DNA of 64,000 bases from the NCBI GenBank assembly GCA_963715045.1, contig CAVQRC010000039.1, forward strand, positions 248,001 to 312,000, read 5' to 3'. Below the pieces are notes generated by a model. It saw only the letters and a list, made by a program, of their open reading frames with translations. It was not told where the DNA came from and made no database searches. Position 1 is the first letter of the stretch. Each line of letters opens with the position of its first letter. The DNA is from CAVQRC01 sp963715045 (GTDB lineage: Bacteria > Planctomycetota > Planctomycetia > Pirellulales > Lacipirellulaceae). The translations under genes and the position numbers were made by a program. Positions 36,955 through 45,119 of this stretch are shown one piece after another.

Positions 36955-38100
36955 TCAACTATAGGGCGGCTCGAGGAGCGACCGGCGGGCGGCCAGTGCC
37001 TGCTCGGCGGCGACGTGCGTCGATGCGGAGAGGGCCGTCAAATGCCCCATCTTCCGGCCCGGGCGTGCTTCCCGTTTTCCGTACAGGTGCAATTTGACGT
37101 CTGCGAACGCGAGCGCCCGCTCCCACGCCGGGTCGCCGTCCTGCCACAAATCGCCCAGCAGGTTGACCATCGCCGCGGGACGCAACTGAGCCGGTGAGCC
37201 CAACGGGAGGCCGCATATCGCTCGAACCTGCTGCTCGAACTGGCACGTCACATGCGCGTCAATCGTCAGGTGACCCGAGTTGTGGGGACGCGGCGCCAGT
37301 TCGTTCACCAACAGCTTGTCGTCCCGCGTCAGAAAGAACTCGACGCACAGCACTCCCACAACTTCCAATTTGTCGAGGATCTCGCGGGCGATATCGATCG
37401 CCTCCTGGGTCGTGTGTGCCGGCAAGTCGGTCGGAGTGACGGAAAGATCGAGAATGTGGTTCTGGTGCGTGTTCAACAGGGGACCGTAGTGCACGAAGTC
37501 GCCGGCGTGACTCCGCGCCGCAACGACCGATAACTCGGCGGCGAAATCGACGAACTGCTCCAGGACGGCCGTATCCGTGTTCAAGGACGACCAGGCAGAC
37601 TGGTACTCGCTGGCCGACTCGATCTTGACCTGCCCTTTGCCGTCGTATCCCCAGGCGGCTGTCTTCAGGACGGCGGGCACTGCGTCCTGCGAAACCGCGG
37701 TCAAATCTTCGAGTGAGCGGATTTCCCGAAACGCGGTCACAGGAATCCCGGCCGACTTCAGGAACGACTTTTCGCGTAGCCGCTGCTGCGTGGTGTGCAG
37801 CACGCGGCCTGCGGGATGCACCGGTGCGAAACGATCGACGACATCGACTGTGGCGGCATGCACGTTCTCGAATTCGAACGTGACGACGTCGACACCGCGG
37901 GCGAATTCCGCGACGGCATCCAGGTCGTCGTAGGAGGATTGGATTTCGGTATCGGCGACCTGGCCGGTCGGCGTATCGTTGTCGGGAGAAAACACGTGGA
38001 CGCGGTACCCGAGCCGTCGGGCGGCAATGGTGAACATGCGTCCCAACTGGCCGCTACCCAATACACCGATCGTCGATCCGGGGGGAATGACCCTGTTCAC
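36955..38100 (-). CDS. purK: N5-carboxyaminoimidazole ribonucleotide synthase
   Basis: A 381-residue ATP-grasp enzyme of de novo purine synthesis that makes N5-CAIR from AIR, ATP and bicarbonate. N-terminal nucleotide-fold IGVLGSGQLGRMFTIAA, then LKTAAWGYDGKGQ (ATP-binding loop), LEQFVDFAAELSV, GVLCVEFFLTRDDKLLVNE and APRPHNSGHLTIDA. Complete length. Start overlaps the purE stop by four bases, the classic purEK operon. Confidence 0.97.
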   Translation of the reverse strand: MNRVIPPGSTIGVLGSGQLGRMFTIAARRLGYRVHVFSPDNDTPTGQVADTEIQSSYDDLDAVAEFARGVDVVTFEFENVHAATVDVVDRFAPVHPAGRVLHTTQQRLREKSFLKSAGIPVTAFREIRSLEDLTAVSQDAVPAVLKTAAWGYDGKGQVKIESASEYQSAWSSLNTDTAVLEQFVDFAAELSVVAARSHAGDFVHYGPLLNTHQNHILDLSVTPTDLPAHTTQEAIDIAREILDKLEVVGVLCVEFFLTRDDKLLVNELAPRPHNSGHLTIDAHVTCQFEQQVRAICGLPLGSPAQLRPAAMVNLLGDLWQDGDPAWERALAFADVKLHLYGKREARPGRKMGHLTALSASTHVAAEQALAARRSLLEPPYS

Positions 38101-38591
38101 AGGCTCGCATCCTCCGACACCTGGCGGGCCTGCTCTGCGGTGAAGTCCTTCAGCTTCGCCCGCAGACTCGGGTTTTCGTTGGCCAGCATCCGAACGGCCA
38201 ACAGCGCCGCGTTTTTGGCTCCCGCTTCGCCAATGGCCAGGGTCCCGACGGGCACGCCGCCAGGCATCTGCACGATCGACAGCAAGGAGTCGAGGCCCGA
38301 CAACGCGCGTGATTGAATCGGCACTCCCAGCACCGGCAGCGTCGTCAAGGACGCAATCATGCCGGGCAGGTGGGCAGCCCCACCGGCGCCCGCGATGATG
38401 ATCTTCAGTCCCCGCTGCTCGGCGTTGCGGGCGTAGTCGAACATTCCTTCCGGAGTGCGATGCGCGGAAACGACCCGTCGCTCGTGAGGTACCTCAAAGT
38501 CAGTCAGAACCTCGTCCGCCTTCTGCATGGTGGGCCAGTCGGACTTGCTTCCCATCACCACGCCGACCAGTGGCGTTTGCTCTTCGTTCAT
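38097..38591 (-). CDS. purE: N5-carboxyaminoimidazole ribonucleotide mutase
   Basis: A 164-residue class I PurE converting N5-CAIR to CAIR. Motifs: VGVVMGSKSDWPTMQKA, RVVSAHRTPEGMFDYA (catalytic His) and IAGAGGAAHLPGMIA, with GVPIQSRALSGLDSLLSIVQ. ATG before NEEQTPL is preferred; an upstream start would add eleven atypical residues. Coupled to purK by ATGA overlap. Confidence 0.97.
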   Translation of the reverse strand: MNEEQTPLVGVVMGSKSDWPTMQKADEVLTDFEVPHERRVVSAHRTPEGMFDYARNAEQRGLKIIIAGAGGAAHLPGMIASLTTLPVLGVPIQSRALSGLDSLLSIVQMPGGVPVGTLAIGEAGAKNAALLAVRMLANENPSLRAKLKDFTAEQARQVSEDASL

Positions 38592-38633
38592 TGAGGAGGC
38601 CTTCTTTCCATGACTAAGAACCAATCCAAAAAA

Positions 38634-38761
38634 CCTCGATGAGCGTGTCCCACGGCCGGCGAATCTGGTAACTGGAGCTGGTTTTCGGATCGGCTTTGAA
38701 AGCCGGTCCCGGAATCAGCCTCCGCTACCGAATTCCTCGGCCTCGGCACAGTTTGACTGAG
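38634..38761. repeat. Inverted pair of R2 repeats (copies g and h)
   Basis: Copy g (38634-38699) is a near-consensus R2, CTCGATGAGCGTGTCCCACG to GGATCGGCTTT. Copy h (38699-38761) is a diverged R2 on the opposite strand (minus: CTCAGTCAAACTGTGCCGAG to GGGACCGGCTTT). They meet tail to tail at CGGCTTTGAAAGCCG, making one large palindrome-like structure between the regulator stop and purE. Confidence 0.8.
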
Positions 38762-38776
38762 CTCTCGGGACAGGTG

Positions 38777-39151
38777 CTAAGTGCCCTGCTCTCCTGAAAT
38801 CAGCCGGAGCAGGTCGCCAATCTTGCGATGCGCCTCGATCGGATGGCGGAGCGGTTGGCCCGTGAGCACGCGATAACGATTCTTGCGGCCGACGCGTTCC
38901 CGTTCGATGAATCCTCCATCTTCCAGGTCCTGGACGATTCGCTGGACCGCCCGCTCCGTGATCCCGACGCGGGCGGCCACCTCGCGAAGCACGAGTTCCG
39001 AATCTGCGTGCAGGACGATCAGCACGTGGGCATGATTCGTCAGGAAAGTCCAGCGGTGTGCCTCGGCCTCCTGCTGCGCGGGGCTCGCTTTGACGGAAAC
39101 CTCTTCCTGAGAATGCTTTGCGGCAGCTTTTCTCGGCGTCGCTTTGCTCAC
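38777..39151 (-). CDS. Winged-helix transcriptional regulator (MarR/ArsR-like)
   Basis: A 124-residue DNA-binding protein with a basic N-terminal tail and a winged helix-turn-helix: LTNHAHVLIVLHADSELVLR, recognition region EVAARVGITERAVQRIVQDL and wing GGFIERERVGRKNRYRV. The start is GTG. It is divergent from dabB-dabA across about 250 bp, so it is a good candidate regulator of that transporter, though this is inferred from position alone. Confidence 0.8.
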   Translation of the reverse strand: MSKATPRKAAAKHSQEEVSVKASPAQQEAEAHRWTFLTNHAHVLIVLHADSELVLREVAARVGITERAVQRIVQDLEDGGFIERERVGRKNRYRVLTGQPLRHPIEAHRKIGDLLRLISGEQGT

Positions 39152-39401
39152 GTTCCTGGCCCTGAGGCGAAAGAGTCGATGGCTCGTTGGGTGATCATCC
39201 GTACCTCGTCAGCAATATAGCACATCGTGAGCGACCACGATTTCGCGAATCTCCGGCCCTGAGTTCCTGGAAACCGCCGATTTTTCCGCAAATCCGGGCG
39301 ATCCGAAAAAATTCGGCTGAATCTAGCGTCTCGCAATTGACGATATGTAATTCAGGTATTAATATTCGCGAGTTCAATTTCTCAATCGGGAGGTGATCCG
39401 G
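39152..39401. promoter_or_regulatory. Divergent regulator/dabB intergenic region with a full Shine-Dalgarno
   Basis: About 250 bp between the regulator and dabB starts, notably AT-rich around 39300-39380 compared with the rest of the window. It ends in GGGAGGTGATCCGG directly before the dabB ATG, complementary to almost the entire anti-Shine-Dalgarno end of 16S rRNA. Operators were not identified. Confidence 0.6.
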
Positions 39402-41009
39402 ATGCTCGCACAAGCCCTGCTGTTGACTGTTCCTATCGTGCTGCTGCTGCTGGTCGGCGGAGTACCGTCGGCATTGGCCGATCGCCATGCCCACCGGTTT
39501 CGCCGATTCGTGACGCGGTTGGCAGCCGTCCAGTTCGCGGCGGCGGGTGCCTCGGCGGCGTGGGCGATCACATCGGGGAGTTGGGTCGAGGCCTGGTTCG
39601 TCGGGCTATTCGGAGAGAGCCTCGCACCCAGCGTGTACTACGACGGCGTCTCCAGCCTGATGCTGTTGCTGGTCAGTTTTCTGGGGTATGTGGTCTGCCG
39701 GTACTCGATCCGGTACCTCGATGGCGAGGCGACTCAGGGACGCTATTTTCGCTGGATCGGATTCACGGTCGGCGCCGTTTGCGCGATGGTCGTGTCGGGC
39801 AACCTGCTGCTGTTCTTTCTCGCCTGGATCGCGACCAGCTTCGGACTGCACCGCCTGTTGCTGCACTACCCCCAGCGTCCCGCGGCACATCGAGCCGCGT
39901 GGATGAAATTCGCTGTTAGCAGAGTCGGCGACTTGTTTCTGATTGCCGCCATCGCCCTGACATTTACCACGTTCGGCACGTTGCAGTTTCCCGAGCTGTT
40001 TTCGGCGGTAGACGCTGCCGCTGCCGGCACGCCGGACGCGACTCGTACGGCAGACTCAGACACGACTGCAGCCCTGACCGCGATTGCCTGGTTTCTCGTG
40101 ATCGGCGCGGCAATCAAGTCGGCGCAGTTTCCATTTCATACCTGGCTGCCCGAGACGATGGAAACCCCGACGCCCGTGTCGGCACTCATGCACGCCGGTA
40201 TCGTCAACGCGGGTGGCTATCTGGTGATTCGCACCAGCCCGCTCGTGATTCAGGCTCCCCAGGCTTTGCTCGCGCTGGCCTTGATCGGCACCGTCACCGC
40301 CTGTCTGGCGGGGATCGTGATGCTGACTCAGACAAGCGTCAAGCGAACGCTGGCCTACTCGACGATCGCCCAAATGGGATTCATGATGCTGCAATGTGGC
40401 CTGGGTGCTTTCTCCGCCGCCATGCTGCATATCCTGGCGCATTCGCTGTACAAGGCACACGCCTTCCTCATCAGTGGGGATGTGCTCAAGCAGGCCGCAG
40501 CGACCAGGGTTGGGAAGCGAATATCACCACAGTTGGTCCACAGCGTGCTGCTGCTGTTGCTCGCTGCGGGGCTCACCGTTGGCAGCTACGCACCGATCGC
40601 GATGGCTTTCGGCCTCGATCACGCACTCAAGCCGGGTGGTTATCTTCTGGCGTTCGTGTTCTGTCTCGCACTCACGACCTGGGGATGGCGAATCATGACG
40701 TCGGGCACTTTGCGAGACGTGGCCCTCGGGTTCGCCACGAGCGGGATCCTGAGTTCGCTGTACGTCATCAGCTATCTGGCGGTCGATCGCTGCCTGGTCG
40801 GCAGTACACCGTCGGTCGCCATGCTGAGTTCCACATGGGTCGCGATGGGAATCGCCGGAATCGCCTTTGGCATGTTGTTCGTGCTCCAGGCGACGCTTGC
40901 CCGCGATCACCAGCCGGATTGGCTCAAGAGTCTCTACGTTCATGCCTCGAATGGCTTCTACGTCGATACGGTGATCCGACGCGTGTTCGGTTCGCTGACC
41001 TCGGTTTAA
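39402..41009 (+). CDS. dabB: DabB, proton-translocating subunit of the DAB inorganic-carbon transporter (NuoL-like)
   Basis: A 535-residue polytopic membrane protein of the NADH-quinone oxidoreductase subunit 5/MrpA family. It has around fourteen hydrophobic segments and the proton-channel signature region SAQFPFHTWLPETMETPTPVS, then ALMHAGIVNAGGYLVIR and RTLAYSTIAQMGFMMLQCGLGAF. No other Nuo genes are near; the next gene is dabA, which identifies the pair. In the DAB system DabB is thought to power bicarbonate/CO2 accumulation by cation flux. The ATG is fixed by the strong ribosome site; a GTG three codons earlier overlaps that site. Confidence 0.93.
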   Translation: MLAQALLLTVPIVLLLLVGGVPSALADRHAHRFRRFVTRLAAVQFAAAGASAAWAITSGSWVEAWFVGLFGESLAPSVYYDGVSSLMLLLVSFLGYVVCRYSIRYLDGEATQGRYFRWIGFTVGAVCAMVVSGNLLLFFLAWIATSFGLHRLLLHYPQRPAAHRAAWMKFAVSRVGDLFLIAAIALTFTTFGTLQFPELFSAVDAAAAGTPDATRTADSDTTAALTAIAWFLVIGAAIKSAQFPFHTWLPETMETPTPVSALMHAGIVNAGGYLVIRTSPLVIQAPQALLALALIGTVTACLAGIVMLTQTSVKRTLAYSTIAQMGFMMLQCGLGAFSAAMLHILAHSLYKAHAFLISGDVLKQAAATRVGKRISPQLVHSVLLLLLAAGLTVGSYAPIAMAFGLDHALKPGGYLLAFVFCLALTTWGWRIMTSGTLRDVALGFATSGILSSLYVISYLAVDRCLVGSTPSVAMLSSTWVAMGIAGIAFGMLFVLQATLARDHQPDWLKSLYVHASNGFYVDTVIRRVFGSLTSV

Positions 41010-41061
41010 ACGCGGCCCTCCATCGTTCTACGCATCGTTCTCTCGCCAACAGGAATTCGCG

Positions 41062-43683
41062 ATGACGCCCATATCAGCTTCCGCTTTGAATCCCTCGAAA
41101 TCTGTCGATCTCGAACTCGTCGACACCAATCTGGCGAATGCCTCTCCGCGGATCCATGGCGTGCTGGAGCGCGTCCGGAAGAAGGTCGCTCCGGTCTGGC
41201 CGCTCAAAGACTACGTCGCCGTCAATCCCTACCTCGGATTCAGCGATCGCAAGTTTCTTGCGGCGCGGAGCGAATTGCGATCCGTGTCGGACATCGAGTC
41301 CTTGATGGATGCCGGCTACTACCGCCAGCAGTATGCGGCTGGAACCTTCCTCAAGGCGGATATCAACACGGCCATCGACGAACTCGTGGCGGATGACGTA
41401 CAGGGTGCCGAGCGACTTTCCGTCAACGATGTCGTGTCGTTCCTGCAGCAACAGCCTGATCAAGATCTGCAGGCCGGCCACGCACAATCGCGGCTCAATG
41501 GCGGCCGCAGGGTGATTCGCACAATTTCCGAGACGATCGACGAATACGGCACGGCAGACTGGTCACGTGTCGTGGGCGAGGAGATTTCCAAGCACTGCGC
41601 GGCCCACTACGACGACGGCCAGGCATCCTGGTCGAGTCCCTGGCGGGAGTTGCCGTTGTATCTGGCGTGGCGATCGTCCGCCCAGCACGATCGGGCCTTC
41701 GAACTGCTGGGAGTTTCCGGGTTTCGCAAGCTGGTCCAGCAGTTGCCCCTCGATCCGGCCGCAGCCGTATCCAGCCTGCTTGAGCGGTTGAAAGTTCCTG
41801 TCGATCTCTGGGATGAATTCCTGCTCTGCCAGGCCCTGGCGATGCCTGGTTGGAGCGGCTGGACGAATTACCAGACACAGCAGGCCGAGGCCCGCGGCGA
41901 ACAGTGCCAGGACTTCGCCGGGCTCCTGGCGATGCGACTGGCCTACGAGTATGCCCTGTCGGTACGACTCGGCGTGGCGGTCGATTGGAACTCGGTCGCG
42001 CGGGTCCAGGCGAGAGTGACAGATTCCACACGTCAGGCGACCGACGAGGCGTTACTGGTCTTTGCGGCGCTGCGAAGTTGTGAGGTCGCCTATCGACGCA
42101 AATTGCTCGGAGACCTCGCCTGCCAATTGCAGGAATCTGCGGATGAGTCTGCTGAGACTTTGCGGGAAAGCGGGCAACAGCTTCGGAAGCTCGCGCAAAT
42201 GGTGTTCTGCATCGATGTTCGCTCGGAGCGGTTCCGACGCCACATCGAATCTGCATGTGATGAAATCGAAACATTCGGTTTCGCCGGTTTCTTCGGTCTG
42301 CCGATCGAATACGTGCCGTTGGGAGAGACGTGTGGCACGAGCCAGGTGCCCGCGTTGATTTCGCCTCATTTCAAGGTTTTCGAGGAGGTGCACTCCGAAC
42401 AGCCCGATGCCAACCACGCGGCCATCGAACGACGCGCGGCGATTCGCTGGCTGCGAAAATCCTGGAAAGAGTTTCAGACGTCCGCGACAAGCTGTTTCGC
42501 GTTCGTCGAAACCACAGGATTCTGCTACGGGGTCAAGCTGCTGGGCCGGATGCTCGGAATCGGCGGGGGCTCGAACGCCCGCTTCGATGGCGTCGCGGCC
42601 CGCGACCGCAGCCAACTCGGTCCGACGCTGAGAGGATTGAACCAGCAGGGCGTCAAAACATCCGCCCAGGCCGACCTTGCCGAAGCGATGCTCAGGAATC
42701 TGGGGCTGAGCGAAGACTTCGCCCGGCTCGTGGTGATCTGCGGCCACGGGAGCCAGACGGACAACAATCCGCTTCAGGCGGGTCTCGACTGCGGCGCCTG
42801 CGGAGGGCACTCAGGGGAAGCGAACGCTCGCTTCGCCGCCCAGTTGCTGAACCAGAAATACATCCGACAGGCACTCGCTGAGCGAGGGATCGAGATTCCC
42901 GACGACGTTCACTTCCTGGCTGCCGTGCACAACACGACGACCGACGTCTTGTCATTCCATGACGTACAGGATGTTCCCGAATCGCACGCGGGCGACCTCA
43001 GAGCCCTCGAGACGCATGCCAGCCTGGCGACGCAACAGACGCGCAACGAGCGGATGCCGCTGCTCGCCGCCGAGGACTCGGACGACGTGTTGCGGAGGAG
43101 CCGCGACTGGTCCGAAGTCAGGCCCGAGTGGGGACTGGCGGGGAACGCGGCGTTCATTGCGGCCCCGCGTACTCTGACCAGCTCGATTTCGCTGGCGGGC
43201 AGGTCATTTCTGCACAGTTACGATCATCGTCGCGATCCGGGCTACAGTATTCTGGAGCAGATTATGACCGCGCCGATGGTCGTCGCCCATTGGATCAACA
43301 TGCAGTACTACGCGTCCACCGTCGATCCCGAGCATTTCGGCAGCGGCAGCAAGGCGGTTCACAACGTAGTGGGGCGGTTCGGCATCTTTTCCGGCAACGG
43401 TTCGGAGTTGATGACCGGTTTGCCCTGGCAGTCCGTTCACGACGGATGTGACTATCAGCACGATCCCTTGCGGTTGCTCGTCGTCCTGGCCGCACCGCGG
43501 ACAGCCATCGAGTCGATCGTCGCCAAACATGAGCTGATCGCAAACCTGCTCACTAATGGCTGGCTGCAGTTGATCGCGATCGAGGACGAGACCTGTTATC
43601 GATTCACGGAGACTCGAACCTGGGAGGAGTTGTCGGCCGGTCTTGTGACCCGCGACACACTCATCGCGGACAGCTGTGTTTGA
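41062..43683 (+). CDS. dabA: DabA (DUF2309/UPF0753), zinc-dependent carbonic-anhydrase-like subunit
   Basis: An 873-residue cytoplasmic or membrane-associated protein. N-terminal signature VWPLKDYVAVNPYLGF is characteristic. Predicted zinc and active-site residues of the beta-carbonic-anhydrase-like site are kept: Cys383 and Asp385 in FCIDVRSE, His562 in CGHGSQTDNNP and Cys577 in LDCGACGG; the 15-residue His-Cys spacing matches that of the characterised Halothiobacillus protein as I recall it. It works with DabB to convert CO2 to bicarbonate vectorially. A terminator-like hairpin follows. Confidence 0.95.
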   Translation: MTPISASALNPSKSVDLELVDTNLANASPRIHGVLERVRKKVAPVWPLKDYVAVNPYLGFSDRKFLAARSELRSVSDIESLMDAGYYRQQYAAGTFLKADINTAIDELVADDVQGAERLSVNDVVSFLQQQPDQDLQAGHAQSRLNGGRRVIRTISETIDEYGTADWSRVVGEEISKHCAAHYDDGQASWSSPWRELPLYLAWRSSAQHDRAFELLGVSGFRKLVQQLPLDPAAAVSSLLERLKVPVDLWDEFLLCQALAMPGWSGWTNYQTQQAEARGEQCQDFAGLLAMRLAYEYALSVRLGVAVDWNSVARVQARVTDSTRQATDEALLVFAALRSCEVAYRRKLLGDLACQLQESADESAETLRESGQQLRKLAQMVFCIDVRSERFRRHIESACDEIETFGFAGFFGLPIEYVPLGETCGTSQVPALISPHFKVFEEVHSEQPDANHAAIERRAAIRWLRKSWKEFQTSATSCFAFVETTGFCYGVKLLGRMLGIGGGSNARFDGVAARDRSQLGPTLRGLNQQGVKTSAQADLAEAMLRNLGLSEDFARLVVICGHGSQTDNNPLQAGLDCGACGGHSGEANARFAAQLLNQKYIRQALAERGIEIPDDVHFLAAVHNTTTDVLSFHDVQDVPESHAGDLRALETHASLATQQTRNERMPLLAAEDSDDVLRRSRDWSEVRPEWGLAGNAAFIAAPRTLTSSISLAGRSFLHSYDHRRDPGYSILEQIMTAPMVVAHWINMQYYASTVDPEHFGSGSKAVHNVVGRFGIFSGNGSELMTGLPWQSVHDGCDYQHDPLRLLVVLAAPRTAIESIVAKHELIANLLTNGWLQLIAIEDETCYRFTETRTWEELSAGLVTRDTLIADSCV

Positions 43684-43701
43684 AGCGGCTCCAACAATTC
43701 G

Positions 43702-43740
43702 GTCCCCGGCCGGGCTTGCTCACCCACGCCCGCCGGGGAC
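43702..43740 (+). terminator. GC-rich hairpin after dabA
   Basis: GTCCCCGGC (43702-43710) pairs with GCCGGGGAC (43732-43740), and CGGGC with GCCCG inside. It starts 18 bases after the dabA stop. No clear U tract follows. Confidence 0.6.
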
Positions 43741-43873
43741 TCTCGAAGCAAGAAACTGAGCGGAGATTGGCGATCTGTCACCCGATCCGATAGCTTACAA
43801 ACCAGGCCGTGGGATTGATTCACGGCCCAGAGGCTAGTGCGGGAGCAGGGTTCGTACGTTGCAGGTGCCACCC

Positions 43874-44134
43874 ATGGACGATTTCGATCTGGAAAGACCG
43901 CTCGACGGGATAACGCCCGATGAGACCGATATCAGTCTGCGGTCGTATTTTTGCCGCATCGACGAGGAGAGGCTCCGGCAATACGACCCGACCTGGTCGG
44001 ACGACCGGACGATGGAGTGGGACGGCAACTTTCGCTCGGACGGGGCCTTGATGCTCGTTTGCTGCGAACGCGATATCGAGATCGCCGAGTATCGGGCCGT
44101 GCTGGAAGAACATCTTCGCCGTCGTGGTCTCTAG
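43874..44134 (+). CDS. Small acidic protein, 86 residues
   Basis: Not recognised. It is acidic and soluble (DDFDLERPLDGITPDETDIS), with LMLVCCERDIEIAEYRAVLEEH near the end. AGGTG precedes the ATG. The TAG stop is fused to the first R1 palindrome of the array that follows. Planctomycete genomes contain many such small acidic proteins, so I regard it as real but of unknown function. Confidence 0.55.
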   Translation: MDDFDLERPLDGITPDETDISLRSYFCRIDEERLRQYDPTWSDDRTMEWDGNFRSDGALMLVCCERDIEIAEYRAVLEEHLRRRGL

Positions 44135-44961
44135 TGGGTCACTCTCGCCGAGAGTGACGGACCCTCCGAATGGCCGCGGCAATCCCAACGTCGATGCACT
44201 CATCTCGCCGAGAGTGACGAACCCTCCGCAATGGCCGCGGCCATCCCAACGTCGCATGCACTCGCCGTCCGCCCTGCTCTTACGGCGAAACGGCCGGCGG
44301 TGGCTTTCTCGAGTGCGGTGCCACTCGGCGAGTGGCACCCACGGAGAGTGGGTCACTCTCGCCGAGAGTGACGGACCCTCCGCATGGCCGCGGCAATCCC
44401 AACGTCGCATGCACTCGTCAGTCCGCCCTGCTCTTACGGCGATACGGTCGGCGGTGGCTTTCTCGAGTGCGGTGCCACTCGGCGAGTGGCACCCACGGAG
44501 AGTGGGTCACTCTCGCCGAGAGTGACGGACCCTCCGCATGGCCGCGGCCATCCCAACGTCGCATGCACTCCCAGTCCGCCCTGCTCTTACGGCGATACGG
44601 TCGGCGGTGGCTTTCTCGAGTGCGGTGCCACTCGGCGAGTGGCACCCACGGAGAGTGGGTCACTCTCGCCGAGAGTGACGGACCGTCCGCATGGCCGCGG
44701 CCATCCCAACGTCGCATGCACTCGTCCGTCCGCCCTGCTCTTACGGCGATACGGTCGGCGGTGGCTTTCTCGAGTGCGGTGCCACTCGGCGAGTGGCACC
44801 CACGGAGAGTGGGTCACTCTCGCCGAGAGTGACGGACCGTCCGCATGGCCGCGGCCATCCCAACGTCGTATGCACTCGTCCAGTCCGCCCTGCTCTTACG
44901 GCGATACGGTCGGCGGTGGCTTTCTCGAGTGCGGTGCCACTCGGCGAGTGGCACCCACGGG
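44134..44961. repeat. 154-bp tandem repeat array with paired palindromes (family R1)
   Basis: TCACTCTCGCCGAGAGTGA starts at 44139, 44353, 44507, 44660 and 44814, with spacings of 153-154 bp after the first. A damaged copy lies near 44210. Each full unit ends with a second palindrome GTGCCACTCGGCGAGTGGCAC. The interior (about 100 bp) is nearly identical between units and differs from the interiors of the other R1 loci. The last unit ends at about 44961 with the second palindrome. Long frames on both strands here are artefacts. Confidence 0.92.
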
Positions 44962-45119
44962 GACGGACATTGGCGAGTTGTCATTTCAGGGACGCGGCGT
45001 TACCGTCAATCTCGGCGGGCCGCCAAGCGAGCATCGACCGAGCGAGATCCGCTGGCGAGTTCCCATCGTGGAGACGCTGCGGGACGCAACCGAACGCATG
45101 GCCTTGTGCGAGGATTGAA

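Noticed and set aside
39402..41009. NADH-quinone oxidoreductase subunit L (nuoL) or MrpA
   Set aside because: No other nuo or mrp genes are adjacent, and the next gene is a clear DabA, so the NuoL-like protein is DabB.
44134..44961. Possible CRISPR array, because of regular palindromic repeats
   Set aside because: The 154-bp units are repeated nearly whole; there are no short repeats separated by unique spacers and no cas genes.
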